A stretch of 64,000 nt of DNA from JAIBJN01 sp963825255 (GTDB taxonomy: Bacteria; Actinomycetota; Thermoleophilia; Gaiellales; Gaiellaceae): the NCBI GenBank assembly GCA_963825255.1, contig CAWGSF010000011.1, forward strand, positions 59,605-123,604. Direction: 5' to 3'. Under the pieces are notes generated by a model. It was not told the origin of the DNA. It searched no databases and worked only from the letters and a program-made list of their open reading frames with translations. Positions 34,513-43,145 of this stretch are shown here, piece by piece (within the stretch, counting starts at the first letter, position 1; the number at the start of each line of letters is the position of its first letter). The position numbers and the translations under genes are program-made.

Positions 34513-34972
34513 GGTCTGCGCCCTCTCGGCGCAGCTCGTCTGCGATCTCCTGCTCCCGGCGGGCGGCGGCGTCCCTGCCCTCCTCGTACGCGCCCCGCGG
34601 GCTCTTGCGCACCCGCAGTGAGGCGATGCCCTGGGTGACGCCCTCGGCGAGGCCCGAGATCTTCTGGACGGGCCATGTGATCGCGAGCGTCACCGCCCTG
34701 ACCGCCGTGTCGACGCTGTCCGTCACGTCCACCGCGCTGTCGGTCATCCGGTCGACCTTGTCCAGCTGCGCGTTGACGCGCTCGATCGTCCCCCCGCTCT
34801 CCTTGATGACCGGGAGCACCTCGCGCTCGAGGCCCTGGATGAAGGACGTCGTCCGCCCGACGGTCGACCCGAGTCGCACGAGCACGTAGGTGAGCCCGAC
34901 GGCGACCAGCACGAAGAAGATGCTGAGCGCGATCCAGAGGGCGTCGATCGCCTCGATGTCCGCCAGCGGCAT
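34502..34972 (-). CDS. DUF948 membrane protein
   Basis: 156 aa. One N-terminal transmembrane helix (residues 9-30, A-L-S-I-F-F-V-L-V-A-V-G-L) followed by a long helical region with L-D-K-V-D-R-M-T-D-S-A-V-D-V-T repeats, typical of DUF948, and a charged tail. A TTG-initiated frame extends further, but the ATG at 34972 has TAGAAT 7 nt upstream and fits the family start better. Function unknown. Confidence 0.82.
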   Translation of the reverse strand: MPLADIEAIDALWIALSIFFVLVAVGLTYVLVRLGSTVGRTTSFIQGLEREVLPVIKESGGTIERVNAQLDKVDRMTDSAVDVTDSVDTAVRAVTLAITWPVQKISGLAEGVTQGIASLRVRKSPRGAYEEGRDAAARREQEIADELRREGADRER

Positions 34973-34979
34973 CGGCTCG

Positions 34980-34985
34980 ATTCTA
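34980..34985 (-). promoter_or_regulatory. -10 hexamer TAGAAT built on the mnmA stop codon
   Basis: The mnmA TAG stop (34983-34985) is the first half of TAGAAT, 7 nt before the DUF948 ATG. Same arrangement as at aroKB-aroQ. Confidence 0.5.
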
Positions 34986-36269
34986 GGCAACCGTGGCGAT
35001 CAGGCCGGCGCCGACGACCGCGTCGTCCTCGTAGAGGACCGCCGCCTGGCCCGGCGCGACGCCGTACGCCGGCTCGTCGAGCTCCAGGCGGAACCCGCGC
35101 CCCGCGGGCTCGACACGGGTCGGCGTCGCGGGCGACCGGTAGCGGAGCTTCACCTCTGCGCGGTCGACCGGCACGTAGAGGCGGCCGGAGCGCACCGTGG
35201 CCTTCGTCCGCGCGAGCGCGGCCCGCGGACCGACGACGACCGTGTTGGTGCGCGGCACCGTGCGAACGGTGTAGACGGGCTCGCCGGCGGAGACTCCCAG
35301 GCCGCGCCGCTGGCCGGGCGTGACCGTCCAGTAGCCGGCGTGGCGGCCGAGCTCCGTCCCCCTCTCGTCGACGATCGGGCCATCGCGCGGGTCGAGACCT
35401 TGCCGCGACAGGAAGTCCCGGTAGTCCGCGCCCGCCAGGAAGCACGCCTCCTGGCTCTCGGGGCGGCCGGCGGCGGCCAGGCCCGCGGCCTGCGCCTGCC
35501 GGCGCACGTCGTCCTTCGTCCGCTCGCCGAGCGGGAACCAGAGCCGGTCGAGCACGCGGGGATCGACCCGGGCGAGCATGTAGGTCTGATCCTTGTCGGC
35601 GTCGGCCGGACGCGCGAGGAGAAGGCGGCCGCGGTGCGAGCGCACGCGCGCGTAGTGCCCGGTCGCGAGCCGGGCGGCGCCGATCCGGCGGGCGAACGAG
35701 AAGAACGTCGCGAACCGGAAGGCGCCGTTGCATCGGATGCAGGGGTTCGGCGTCTCTCCACGCTCGTAGCCGGCGACGAACGGCGCGACGACGGCCCGCC
35801 TGAAGCCCTCCCGCCGGTCGAGCGTGACGTGGGGGACGCCGAGCGCGTGACAGGTCGACCGCGCCGCCAGGACGGCCTCCGGCGAGCAGCACGCCCGCTC
35901 CGAGCTCGGCCCCTCTGGATCGGTCCAGAGCCGCAGCGTCAGCCCGACGGGCTCGAGCCCTGCGTCCCTCGCCTCGAGGAGGGCGACGGCGCTGTCGACT
36001 CCTCCGCTCATCGCGACGGCGACCCTGTCCGGTGCCGGCGCCGCGCGCACAGCGGGACCGAGGGCGTCGTGGAGCGCGTCGAGGGCGAGCGCCTCGCCCG
36101 GGACGGCGGCGGCCTCGAGCAGGCCGAGCCCGCGGACCTCGCCGCAGAGCTCCCGCATCCCGGCACCGTCGCCCCGGGCTTCGCGAATGCGCCCGCGCTC
36201 GACGGCGAGGGCGATCCACGCCAGGTCGCCGGCGCGCGCGGCGTTGCCGATCAGCTCGTCCGTGGCCAT
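34983..36269 (-). CDS. mnmA: tRNA-specific 2-thiouridylase MnmA with N-terminal IscU-like extension
   Basis: 428 aa, about 60-70 longer than usual. From residue ~85 it is MnmA: V-A-V-A-M-S-G-G-V-D-S-A-V-A PP-loop, N-P-C-I-R-C-N with the first catalytic Cys, and E-S-Q-E-A-C-F with the second. The first ~78 residues (G-R-I-R-E-A-R-G-D-G-A-G-M-R-E-L-C, then A-L-A-L-D-A-L-H-D-A-L) resemble the IscU/NifU scaffold but keep only one Cys. IscU genes often lie next to mnmA, so a gene fusion is plausible. The ATG at 36269 begins this extension. Confidence 0.88.
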   Translation of the reverse strand: MATDELIGNAARAGDLAWIALAVERGRIREARGDGAGMRELCGEVRGLGLLEAAAVPGEALALDALHDALGPAVRAAPAPDRVAVAMSGGVDSAVALLEARDAGLEPVGLTLRLWTDPEGPSSERACCSPEAVLAARSTCHALGVPHVTLDRREGFRRAVVAPFVAGYERGETPNPCIRCNGAFRFATFFSFARRIGAARLATGHYARVRSHRGRLLLARPADADKDQTYMLARVDPRVLDRLWFPLGERTKDDVRRQAQAAGLAAAGRPESQEACFLAGADYRDFLSRQGLDPRDGPIVDERGTELGRHAGYWTVTPGQRRGLGVSAGEPVYTVRTVPRTNTVVVGPRAALARTKATVRSGRLYVPVDRAEVKLRYRSPATPTRVEPAGRGFRLELDEPAYGVAPGQAAVLYEDDAVVGAGLIATVA

Positions 36270-36464
36270 GGAAGAAAAGAGTGCTCCACTCCGCCGATGA
36301 TGCCCCGTGCGTGAGGAACCTGGCGTACCAGGTGGGTGCCCTGCCGACGCGGGGCCGGACGCGGGCTCCCTCTCAGTAGATGTTGGTTCTACAAGTGCGC
36401 ACGGCGCCACGCACGGAGTCGAGCACCGCGGTCCACTCTAGCGCACGCCCGGTTCCGCGCCCGC

Positions 36465-36867
36465 TCAGGGCCGCGCGAAGCGCCAGTTGACCTCGCCCCC
36501 GTCGGCGAGGCCCAGGTCGCGCGCGAGCCCGGGCGTCACGTCGAACGCGTACCCGGACGGGACCTGGCCGTTCGAGACGACCTCGGCCTCCACCTGCCGC
36601 CCGCCGTGCTCGAGGAGCAGCTTCGCGTGGCACGGGAGGACCGGGTGGACGACGCCGAGGGAGTCCGGGCCCCAGCATGACCCCGCACGAGGTGGGCTCA
36701 GCCGGGACCTCCGCGACGGCGACGGTGGCCTGCTGCCACTCGACGGCCGGGCGCGCGGGCGGCGGGGGCGCGTCCTCGCCGATCCGGCTCAGGGCGATCG
36801 CACCGAGGGCGCCGATGAGAGCCACCCCGGCGAGGGCCACCTGACGTCGCGCCAGGGCGGGGTTCAT
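36465..36867 (-). CDS. membrane-anchored RlpA-like double-psi beta-barrel protein, frameshifted
   Basis: Joined length about 133 aa. N-terminal transmembrane segment (R-R-Q-V-A-L-A-G-V-A-L-I-G-A-L-G), then an RlpA/DPBB-like domain: T-S-C-G, L-G-V-V-H-P-V-L-P-C, E-V-V-S-N-G-Q-V, F-D-V-T-P-G-L-A. The Asp of the usual D-R-G-P is Asn here. The domain's first part (to L-G-P) and the rest are in different frames; one extra G near 36665-36672 explains it. The ATG overlaps the upstream stop (TGATG). Confidence 0.65.
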
Positions 36868-37715
36868 CAGCCGGCGCGCTCGAGCAGGTCGCCGAACGAC
36901 TCCCTGATCAGCCCGTCGAACTCGGTGGGGAGAGAGCCGTCCGGGGTGGCGAACTGCCGCAGGTGGACGAAGAGGTACGACCACTCCTCCTGACGGTCCG
37001 GGTCGTGCTGGGCATGCTCGCGCGCGCGCGTCTCGAGATCCCAGAGGTTCCAGCGCCTGGGCTGAGCCGTCGCGCGCATGCGGAGGTCGATCACGTCGCT
37101 GCGGGTCGCGGCGGCCGGCGCGGGCTCGCGGACCGGCGGGGGCGGGGCCGCCGGCGCAGGCGGCTCGACCGGAGCGGGCGGCGGGACCGGTCGGAGCGGC
37201 GGCCGGGGCGCCGGCTCCTCGCGCGGAGGCTCGGGCGCCGAGCGGATCCGCTCGGGCGGCGGCGCCGGGGTCGGCTCGTCCGGCACGACGACGGGCGCGG
37301 GCGGCGCCGGTGCGGGCGGCTCGGGCGCGGGAGCCGGAGGAACCTCGGCGACCGGGATCGGCTCGGGCTCAGGCTCTTGCTCGGGCGCCGGCGGCTCGAC
37401 CGGCGCCACCACGGGCTCGGCGGCCTCCTCGGACACGGCGGCGACAACCACCGGCTCGGGTTCCTCCAGGGGCTCGTCGAACGCCACCGGGACGACCTCG
37501 GCGTCGTCGGCCTCGGTCTCCACGACCTGGGCGACCGGGTGCACGAGCTCCTGGCGCCAGGAGAGCCACTCGACCGCCCAGGCGAGCAGGAGGGCGATCG
37601 CCATCACGATGACGACGAAGAGCGGCCGCAGCTCCGCGAGCCAGAGCGCGAGGGCGACCGTCAGGAGGAAGCCCGCGAGCGCGAGAAGGCGAAAGATCGA
37701 GCGCCTGTCAGGCAC
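36867..37715 (-). CDS. proline-rich membrane protein
   Basis: 282 aa. Two N-terminal transmembrane helices (residues 8-25 and 31-48) are followed by a ~130-residue Pro/Glu/Ala linker. A conserved-looking C-terminal part contains R-R-W-N-L-W-D-L-E-T-R-A-R-E and E-E-W-S-Y-L-F-V-H-L-R-Q-F. No family is recognised. Coupling to the RlpA-like gene and closeness to the DivIVA-like gene suggest an envelope or division scaffold. Confidence 0.7.
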   Translation of the reverse strand: MPDRRSIFRLLALAGFLLTVALALWLAELRPLFVVIVMAIALLLAWAVEWLSWRQELVHPVAQVVETEADDAEVVPVAFDEPLEEPEPVVVAAVSEEAAEPVVAPVEPPAPEQEPEPEPIPVAEVPPAPAPEPPAPAPPAPVVVPDEPTPAPPPERIRSAPEPPREEPAPRPPLRPVPPPAPVEPPAPAAPPPPVREPAPAAATRSDVIDLRMRATAQPRRWNLWDLETRAREHAQHDPDRQEEWSYLFVHLRQFATPDGSLPTEFDGLIRESFGDLLERAG

Positions 37716-37736
37716 GCGCCGGCGCCGGCACCGTGC

Positions 37737-38619
37737 CTAGGACGGCCCCGGGGGCTCGTCGTCGCTCGACCCCGGGGCCTCCGGCTCATCGACGACGTCC
37801 TCGACGGTGGCGGGCTCCTCGGGGGGCTCGGGCTCGGGAGGCGGCTCGCCCGCCGGCTCGGGCGCCGCGCTCGTCCGAAGCTGCCGGTCCCCGCTGGGCC
37901 TCGATCGTGGCGTCCGCGGCCCTGACGATCGCGTCGACCGCCTCGTGCACGGCCGGGTCTCCGTGACCCGCGGCCGCGAGGAGCTGCTCGGCGCCCATCC
38001 GGGCCCGCTGGACGATGACGTCGGCCTGCGCACGCGCCCACTCGAGCGTCTGCTCGACCTCGGCCCGGGCCGCGTTCGTGAGCTCGGTCGCCTGGTGCCG
38101 GGACTGCTCGGTGAGCCGGTTCCCGCGCACCTCCGCCTCGCGGAGCTCGGCGGTCGCGTCGCGGTTCGCCTTCGTCAGGATCTCACGGGCCTCCTTCCGT
38201 GACGCGCTCAGGATCTCCGTGCGCTGGCGCTCGGTCTCCTGGCGGATGCGCGCGATCTCGGCCTCGTCCTGCTGGAGCTCCAGCTGCTTCTCGCGGATCT
38301 CCTGCTCCGCGCGGCCGACCTGCTTCGCGGCCGCGTCCTGGGCGTCGCGCTCCATCGTGTCCGCGAACTCCGCCGCGGCGCGCACGATGTGCAGCGCATC
38401 CATCCGGACTGCGTGGCCGGACGGCTCCGAGATGGCGCTCTTCGGCGCCGCCTGGAGCACGCGCAGGTTCGCCTGCAGCGACGTGACGTGGCGCCGGAAG
38501 GCGTCGAACGCCTCCTGCACCTTGGCGCGGTCGTAGCCGTCCGCCGCGCCGGGAAGGTCCTCCAGGCGAGGCAGAGGCGTCAGGCCCGGCTGGGCCCGAC
38601 CTGTTTCTTGGCTGGACAT
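37737..38619 (-). CDS. DivIVA-like coiled-coil protein, frameshifted near the C-terminus
   Basis: About 293 aa joined. Residues 25-60 (Y-D-R-A-K-V-Q-E-A-F-D-A-F-R-R) precede a long coiled coil with many E/R/Q heptads to about 240, resembling DivIVA/Wag31 or ATP-synthase-b-like septal proteins. The acidic Pro-rich tail (E-P-P-P-E-P-E-P-P-E-E-P) is in another frame; one G too many in a GGGG run at 37889-37892 accounts for it. A GGAGGGGAGG ribosome site lies 10 nt before the ATG, unlike the leaderless genes. Confidence 0.7.
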
Positions 38620-38703
38620 GCTTGCTACGCCTCCCCTCCGCGTTCTGACCGCGGGCTCGACAGAAGTATGCCCTTCCTCATCGGCCGGACTGCATGGCCG
38701 GCT

Positions 38704-40443
38704 TTAGGCCTCTCGCTCACGAAGCTGAATTCCAAGCTCCCGAAGCTGTTCCTCCTCGACCTCCGAGGGAGCGCCCGACATCGGGTCGACGCCGGCCTGG
38801 TTCTTGGGGAAGGCGATCACGTCCCGCAGGTTCGGCTCGCCCGCGAGCAGCATGATCGTCCGGTCCATCCCGGGCGCGAACCCGCCGTGCGGGGGCGCCC
38901 CCATGCCGAGCGCGTCGAGGAGGAAGCCGAACCGCGAGCGTTGCTCCTCGGGCGAGATGCGGAGGACGTCGAACACCTTCGCCTGGAGCTCGGGCCGGTG
39001 GATCCTGATCGACCCGCTCCCGAGCTCGACGCCGTTGACGACGAGGTCGTAGGCCTGGGCGACGGCCGCACCCGGGTCGGTGTCGAGGAGCGGCTCGGAC
39101 TCGGGCGTGGGCGAGGTGAACGGATGGTGGTTGGCCTTCCAGGCCTGCTCGTCCTCGTCCCAGTCGAACATGGGGAAGTCGACCACCCACAGGGGGCGCC
39201 AGCCCGCCTTGTCGACGAGGCCGAGCTCGTCGCCGACGAGCAGCCGCAGGGCGCCGAGGACGCGCGAGACCGCCGCCGACTCCCCGGCGCCGAAGAGCAA
39301 GGTCGTCCCCGGCTCGGAGCGAAGCGCCTGCAGCTCCTCCGCCGAGAGGAACTTCGCGATCGGCGAGCGGACGTCGCCGTCTTCCGGATACACGAGGTAC
39401 GCGAGGCCCTTCGCCCCCCACTCCTTCGCCGCGGCCTCGAGACGCTCGAGCTCGGCGCGCGAGTACGCGCGCGGGACGCGCAGGAACCGCACGCAGGGCG
39501 CGGACGCGAAGACGCCGAACTCCGAGCCGCGCGTGACCTCGGTCGCGTCCTCGATCTCGAGGTCGAAGCGGAGATCGGGCTTGTCGGTCCCGTAGCGCCG
39601 CATCGCCTCCTCGAAGCCCATCCTCGGGAAGGGCGTCTCGAGCTCGACGCCGATGCACTCGCGCCACACGGCCGAGAAGACCCGCTCCATGAGGCCGAAG
39701 ATCACCTCGCGGTCGGGGAACGCCATCTCGAGGTCGAGCTGGGTGATCTCCTGGACGCGGTCGGCCCGCAGGTCCTCGTCCCGGAAGCAGCGGGCGATCT
39801 GGTAGTAGCGCTCGAACCCGGAGATGACGAGCAGCTGCTTGTAGATCTGCGGCGACTGCGGGAGCGCGAAGAAGCGGCCGGGCTGGAGGCGCGTGGGCAC
39901 GAGGAAGTCCCGTGCGCCCTCGGGCGTCGGCTTCGCCATGATCGGGGTCTCGATCTCGACGAAGCCGGCGGCGTCCATCTCGCGCCGGATGATCGAGATC
40001 ATCTGCGCGCGCATGCGGATGTTGTGCTGGAGGCGCTGCCGGCGGAGGTCGATCCACCGGTAGCGAATGCGGAGCGTCTCGTCGACGCCCTCCTCGTCGA
40101 GCTGGAACGGGAGCGGCGGGCAGCGCGAGACGATCTCGAGCGCGTCCACCTGGAGCTCCACCTCGCCCGTCGGGAGGTCGGGGTTCACGTTCTCGGGCGC
40201 CCGCCGGACGACCTCCCCCTCGGCCCGCAGCACGAACTCGTTCCGCACGGCGTGCGCCGCCTCGGCCGCGCCGGGGGCGCGCTCGGGGTTGACGACGAGC
40301 TGGCAGATCCCGCTCGAGTCGCGAAGGTCGACGAAGATCAGGCCGCCGTGGTCGCGGCGGGCGTCGGCCCAGCCGGCGAGCGTCAGCCGACTCCCGACCC
40401 GGTCGGGCAGCACCTCGCCGCACATGGCGTCGCGCCAGCTCAT
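38704..40443 (-). CDS. aspS: aspartyl-tRNA synthetase
   Basis: 579 aa. N-terminal OB anticodon-binding fold (L-A-G-W-A-D-A-R-R-D-H-G-G), class II core (F-R-D-E-D-L-R-A-D-R as motif 2), the GAD insertion, and motif 3 G-M-D-R-T. Bacterial type. Whether it is discriminating or charges tRNA-Asn too cannot be read here. The ATG overlaps the hisS stop (ATGA); hisS-aspS is a common pair. Confidence 0.95.
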   Translation of the reverse strand: MSWRDAMCGEVLPDRVGSRLTLAGWADARRDHGGLIFVDLRDSSGICQLVVNPERAPGAAEAAHAVRNEFVLRAEGEVVRRAPENVNPDLPTGEVELQVDALEIVSRCPPLPFQLDEEGVDETLRIRYRWIDLRRQRLQHNIRMRAQMISIIRREMDAAGFVEIETPIMAKPTPEGARDFLVPTRLQPGRFFALPQSPQIYKQLLVISGFERYYQIARCFRDEDLRADRVQEITQLDLEMAFPDREVIFGLMERVFSAVWRECIGVELETPFPRMGFEEAMRRYGTDKPDLRFDLEIEDATEVTRGSEFGVFASAPCVRFLRVPRAYSRAELERLEAAAKEWGAKGLAYLVYPEDGDVRSPIAKFLSAEELQALRSEPGTTLLFGAGESAAVSRVLGALRLLVGDELGLVDKAGWRPLWVVDFPMFDWDEDEQAWKANHHPFTSPTPESEPLLDTDPGAAVAQAYDLVVNGVELGSGSIRIHRPELQAKVFDVLRISPEEQRSRFGFLLDALGMGAPPHGGFAPGMDRTIMLLAGEPNLRDVIAFPKNQAGVDPMSGAPSEVEEEQLRELGIQLREREA

Positions 40444-41666
40444 CCCAGGAGCTCCTCGAGCTCCTCGCGGGAGCCGACCTCCACGTCGTCCGAGCCCGCG
40501 CGGCGCAAGACCTGGCGCTCGCTCTCGACGACGAGGGTCGCCCGCGCCCCGAGGCGCCCGGCCTGGGTCAGCTGGCCCCTGAGCGAGCGGCCGGCGTAGT
40601 CGGTGTCGCAGCTCCTGCCCGCGCGCCTGAGGTCGGCGAGCCACGGCAGGATCTCGCGCCGCCTGCCCCGGTCGGCGAAGGCGACGAAGAGGTCGATGCC
40701 GGCCGCCTCTCCCTCCGGCTCTGCCGAGGCCGCCATCCGCTCGAGGCCCGCCGCCCAGCCGATCCCGGGCGTCGGCGGGCCGCCGATCTCCTCGATGAGG
40801 TAGTCGTAGCGGCCTCCGGCGCAGATCGAGCTCTGCGCAGCCCCGAGGTCGTCGTTCACGAATTCGAACACGGTGCGGGTGTAGTAGTCGAGGCCGCGCA
40901 CGAGGGTCGGGACGAGCTCGTAGCCGACGCCGTAGGCGTCGAGGAAGCCGCGGACCTCCGCGAAGTGCTCCCGGCAGGGCTCGCAGAGCGACTCCCCGAT
41001 CGTCGGCGCCTCGGCCAGCACCCGGCGGACGGCCTCGCTCTTCGTGTCGAAGACCCGCAGCGGGCTCACGTCGGCGCGCCGCCGCGTGTCCTCGTCGAGG
41101 TCGTCGCGGCGATCGGCCAGGAACGAGCGGAGCCGCTCGACGTACAAAGGCCGACACTCCCGGTCGCCGATCGAGTTCAGCGCGAGGCTCGTGTGCCGGA
41201 CGTCGGCCCGCCGCTCGATCTCGACGAACGCTTGGATCACCTCGGCGTCGACCGCAGGGTCGTCGGACCCCATCGCCTCGATCCCGATCTGCCAGAACTC
41301 GCGGTAGCGCCCCTTCTGCGGCGCCGAGTAGCGGAACATGGGGCCGGCGTAGTACGTCTTGACGGGCTGAGGCTCACGGTGGAGCCCGTGTTCCACATAC
41401 GCGCGTGCGACCTGGGCCGTCCCCTCGGGCCGCAGGGTCAACGAGCGGCCGCCCTTGTCCTCGAACGTGTACATCTCCTTCTGCACCACGTCGGAGCCCT
41501 GGCCCGACGTCCGCGCGAAGAGCTCCGTGTCCTCGAACGTGGGCGCGACGATGAGGCCATAGCCGTAGTCGGCGGCGGCAGTCGTGGCCGCCTCGAGGAT
41601 CCTGAGCCGGCACGGCTGGTCGGCGGGAAGGACGTCCAGCGTCCCGCGCGGGGCCTCGAGCTTCAC
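40440..41666 (-). CDS. hisS: histidyl-tRNA synthetase
   Basis: 408 aa class II synthetase. It has A-P-R-G-T-L-D-V-L-P at the N-terminus, motif 2 T-L-R-P-E-G-T-A-Q-V-A-R, histidine-A region L-V-R-G-L-D-Y-Y-T, and A-G-G-R-Y-D-Y-L as histidine-B. The GTG start overlaps the metallo-hydrolase stop (GTGA). Confidence 0.95.
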   Translation of the reverse strand: MKLEAPRGTLDVLPADQPCRLRILEAATTAAADYGYGLIVAPTFEDTELFARTSGQGSDVVQKEMYTFEDKGGRSLTLRPEGTAQVARAYVEHGLHREPQPVKTYYAGPMFRYSAPQKGRYREFWQIGIEAMGSDDPAVDAEVIQAFVEIERRADVRHTSLALNSIGDRECRPLYVERLRSFLADRRDDLDEDTRRRADVSPLRVFDTKSEAVRRVLAEAPTIGESLCEPCREHFAEVRGFLDAYGVGYELVPTLVRGLDYYTRTVFEFVNDDLGAAQSSICAGGRYDYLIEEIGGPPTPGIGWAAGLERMAASAEPEGEAAGIDLFVAFADRGRRREILPWLADLRRAGRSCDTDYAGRSLRGQLTQAGRLGARATLVVESERQVLRRAGSDDVEVGSREELEELLG

Positions 41667-42310
41667 GGGGCCGCGGCCCGGAGCTCGCCGAGAAACGGGT
41701 TCGTCGCCAGCTCGTGGCCGAGCGTCGTCGGGGGGCCGTGGCCCGGGTAGACGACGGTCTCCGGCGGGAACCGGTCGACGAGCGCGCGGATCGAGTCGAG
41801 GAGCGCCTCCCAGCTCCCGCCCTCCCGGTCGACGCGCCCGACCGACCCGGCGAAGAGGACGTCACCGGCGAAGAGGGCGCCGTCGGCCGCGAACGCGACG
41901 TGACCCGGCGTGTGCCCGGGCGCGCGGACCGTCTCGAACCGGATGCCGGCGAGGTCGAGCGCCTCGTCTCCGCGGAGGGCGACCTCGGGGACGTGAGGGT
42001 CGAGGGTGACGCCGATGCCCTGCGGGAGGAAGTCGTTGGGGCGCTCGAGGCGGTCCCGCTCCTCGGCGGGCATGTGGACGGGCGCGCCGGTCGCCTGCGC
42101 GAGCTCGGCAACGCCGGCGACGTGGTCGATGTCGCCGTGAGTGACGAGGATCCCCGCGCAGCGCGCGTCGCCGAGCTCGGCGAGGATCCGCGCGACCTCT
42201 CCGGGCCAGCCCGGGTCGACCACCACCGCCTCGTCGGCGCCGGGCCGGTGGACGACGTAGCAGTTCGACTGGAACGCGCCCAGGGGGAGCTGGGTGACCT
42301 CGAGGCCCAT
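41663..42310 (-). CDS. MBL-fold hydrolase, glyoxalase II-like
   Basis: 215 aa metallo-beta-lactamase fold. The motif usually written H-x-H-x-D-H reads T-H-G-D-I-D-H (second His replaced by Asp). Later ligands are in G-H-T-P-G-H-V and Y-P-G-H-G-P-P. Its neighbour is hisS; in Gram-positives a similar MBL gene often precedes hisS. TAGACT is 10 nt before the ATG. Substrate is unknown. Confidence 0.88.
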   Translation of the reverse strand: MGLEVTQLPLGAFQSNCYVVHRPGADEAVVVDPGWPGEVARILAELGDARCAGILVTHGDIDHVAGVAELAQATGAPVHMPAEERDRLERPNDFLPQGIGVTLDPHVPEVALRGDEALDLAGIRFETVRAPGHTPGHVAFAADGALFAGDVLFAGSVGRVDREGGSWEALLDSIRALVDRFPPETVVYPGHGPPTTLGHELATNPFLGELRAAAP

Positions 42311-42320
42311 TCGGAGGCTG

Positions 42321-42326
42321 AGTCTA
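42321..42326 (-). promoter_or_regulatory. -10 hexamer TAGACT for the MBL-hisS-aspS unit
   Basis: TAGACT lies 10 nt before the MBL gene ATG, divergent to a TAGACT on the other strand at 42360. Confidence 0.5.
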
Positions 42327-42359
42327 GTGCGCCGTCCGGGCGCGGCGGCAGGCCGCGGT

Positions 42360-42365
42360 TAGACT
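42360..42365 (+). promoter_or_regulatory. -10 hexamer TAGACT for the cupin gene
   Basis: TAGACT lies 9 nt before the cupin ATG; there is no ribosome site. Confidence 0.5.
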
Positions 42366-42374
42366 GCCGTCTCG

Positions 42375-42725
42375 ATGGAGACCTGGAGGCTCGGCGAGAT
42401 CGAGATTCCCGACGGGAGCCGGTCGCCGGTCGTCCTGAAGAGCGACGACGAGGCCCGCGCCGTTCTCGTCGGGCTCTCTCCCGGCCAGGAGCTCGGCGAC
42501 CACCAGGTGAAGGAGCATGCCTGGGTGATCGTGGTCGACGGCGTCGTCACGTTCCGCGCCGGCGACGAGGAGGTCGAGGCTCCCGCGGGGACGCTGGCGC
42601 GCTTCGAGCCGGACGAGCGCCACTCCGTTCGCAGCCACGACGGGGCCCGGATCCTGCTCCTCCTCGCTCCGTGGCCCGGCCCGGGCCACTACCGGGGCAA
42701 CGAGCGGCAGGCGGCTCCCGCCTAG
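42375..42725 (+). CDS. cupin-domain protein
   Basis: 116-aa single cupin. The first motif region is G-D-H-Q-V-K-E-H-A-W-V-I-V-V-D-G and the second is A-P-A-G-T-L-A-R-F-E-P-D-E-R-H-S-V. His and Glu residues could hold a metal. It has its own leaderless promoter, divergent to the MBL gene. Its stop TAG abuts the stop of the convergent membrane protein gene with no gap. Confidence 0.8.
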   Translation: METWRLGEIEIPDGSRSPVVLKSDDEARAVLVGLSPGQELGDHQVKEHAWVIVVDGVVTFRAGDEEVEAPAGTLARFEPDERHSVRSHDGARILLLLAPWPGPGHYRGNERQAAPA

Positions 42726-43145
42726 CTACCGGGGGGCGCGCCGCTCGGCCCGCTCGCGCTCCTGCCGCCGCAGCAGCATGCGGTAGACGAAGGCGTCGAC
42801 CACGTAGCTGAACGGCATGAAGAAGGCCAGGAGCAGGGCGACGTTGAAGACGAGCGCGGCGACGGACGCGTCCGGGGCCGTCCAGTAGACGAAGACCGCG
42901 ATCAGCGGCGCGAAGATCGCCGTGCGGCGCAGCACCCGCCGGAGCGAGGGCTTGGGAACCGGCTTCCCCTTGCGGTCGATGGGCCCGGCGGGCTCCTTCG
43001 ACTTCGGGGCCTTCCCGTTCCCTGCAGCCTCGACCGCGCGGGGGCTCTCGACCGGGATCTCCTCGCCCTCCTCCGTCTCGATGACGTACTCGTACTCGTG
43101 GCGCTGGAGCTTCTCGCGCTTCCGGCGCTGCTTCCGGCTGGGCAC
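42726..43145 (-). CDS. membrane protein with basic N-terminus
   Basis: 139 aa starting MPSRKQRRKREKLQRHEYEY. A charged N-terminal half, then two transmembrane helices (about residues 78-95 and 98-118), and a basic tail. No family is recognised. The GTG overlaps the upstream stop (TAGTG), so it is co-expressed with the next gene and follows the hut genes. Confidence 0.65.
   Translation of the reverse strand: MPSRKQRRKREKLQRHEYEYVIETEEGEEIPVESPRAVEAAGNGKAPKSKEPAGPIDRKGKPVPKPSLRRVLRRTAIFAPLIAVFVYWTAPDASVAALVFNVALLLAFFMPFSYVVDAFVYRMLLRRQERERAERRAPR

Noticed and set aside
30763..34638. Open frame of about 1290 codons on the plus strand antisense to alaS, the sigma factor and its partner
   Set aside because: It is a shadow of high-GC minus-strand genes: Arg/Leu/Glu-rich translation, no recognisable domain, and fully covered by strongly conserved genes on the other strand.
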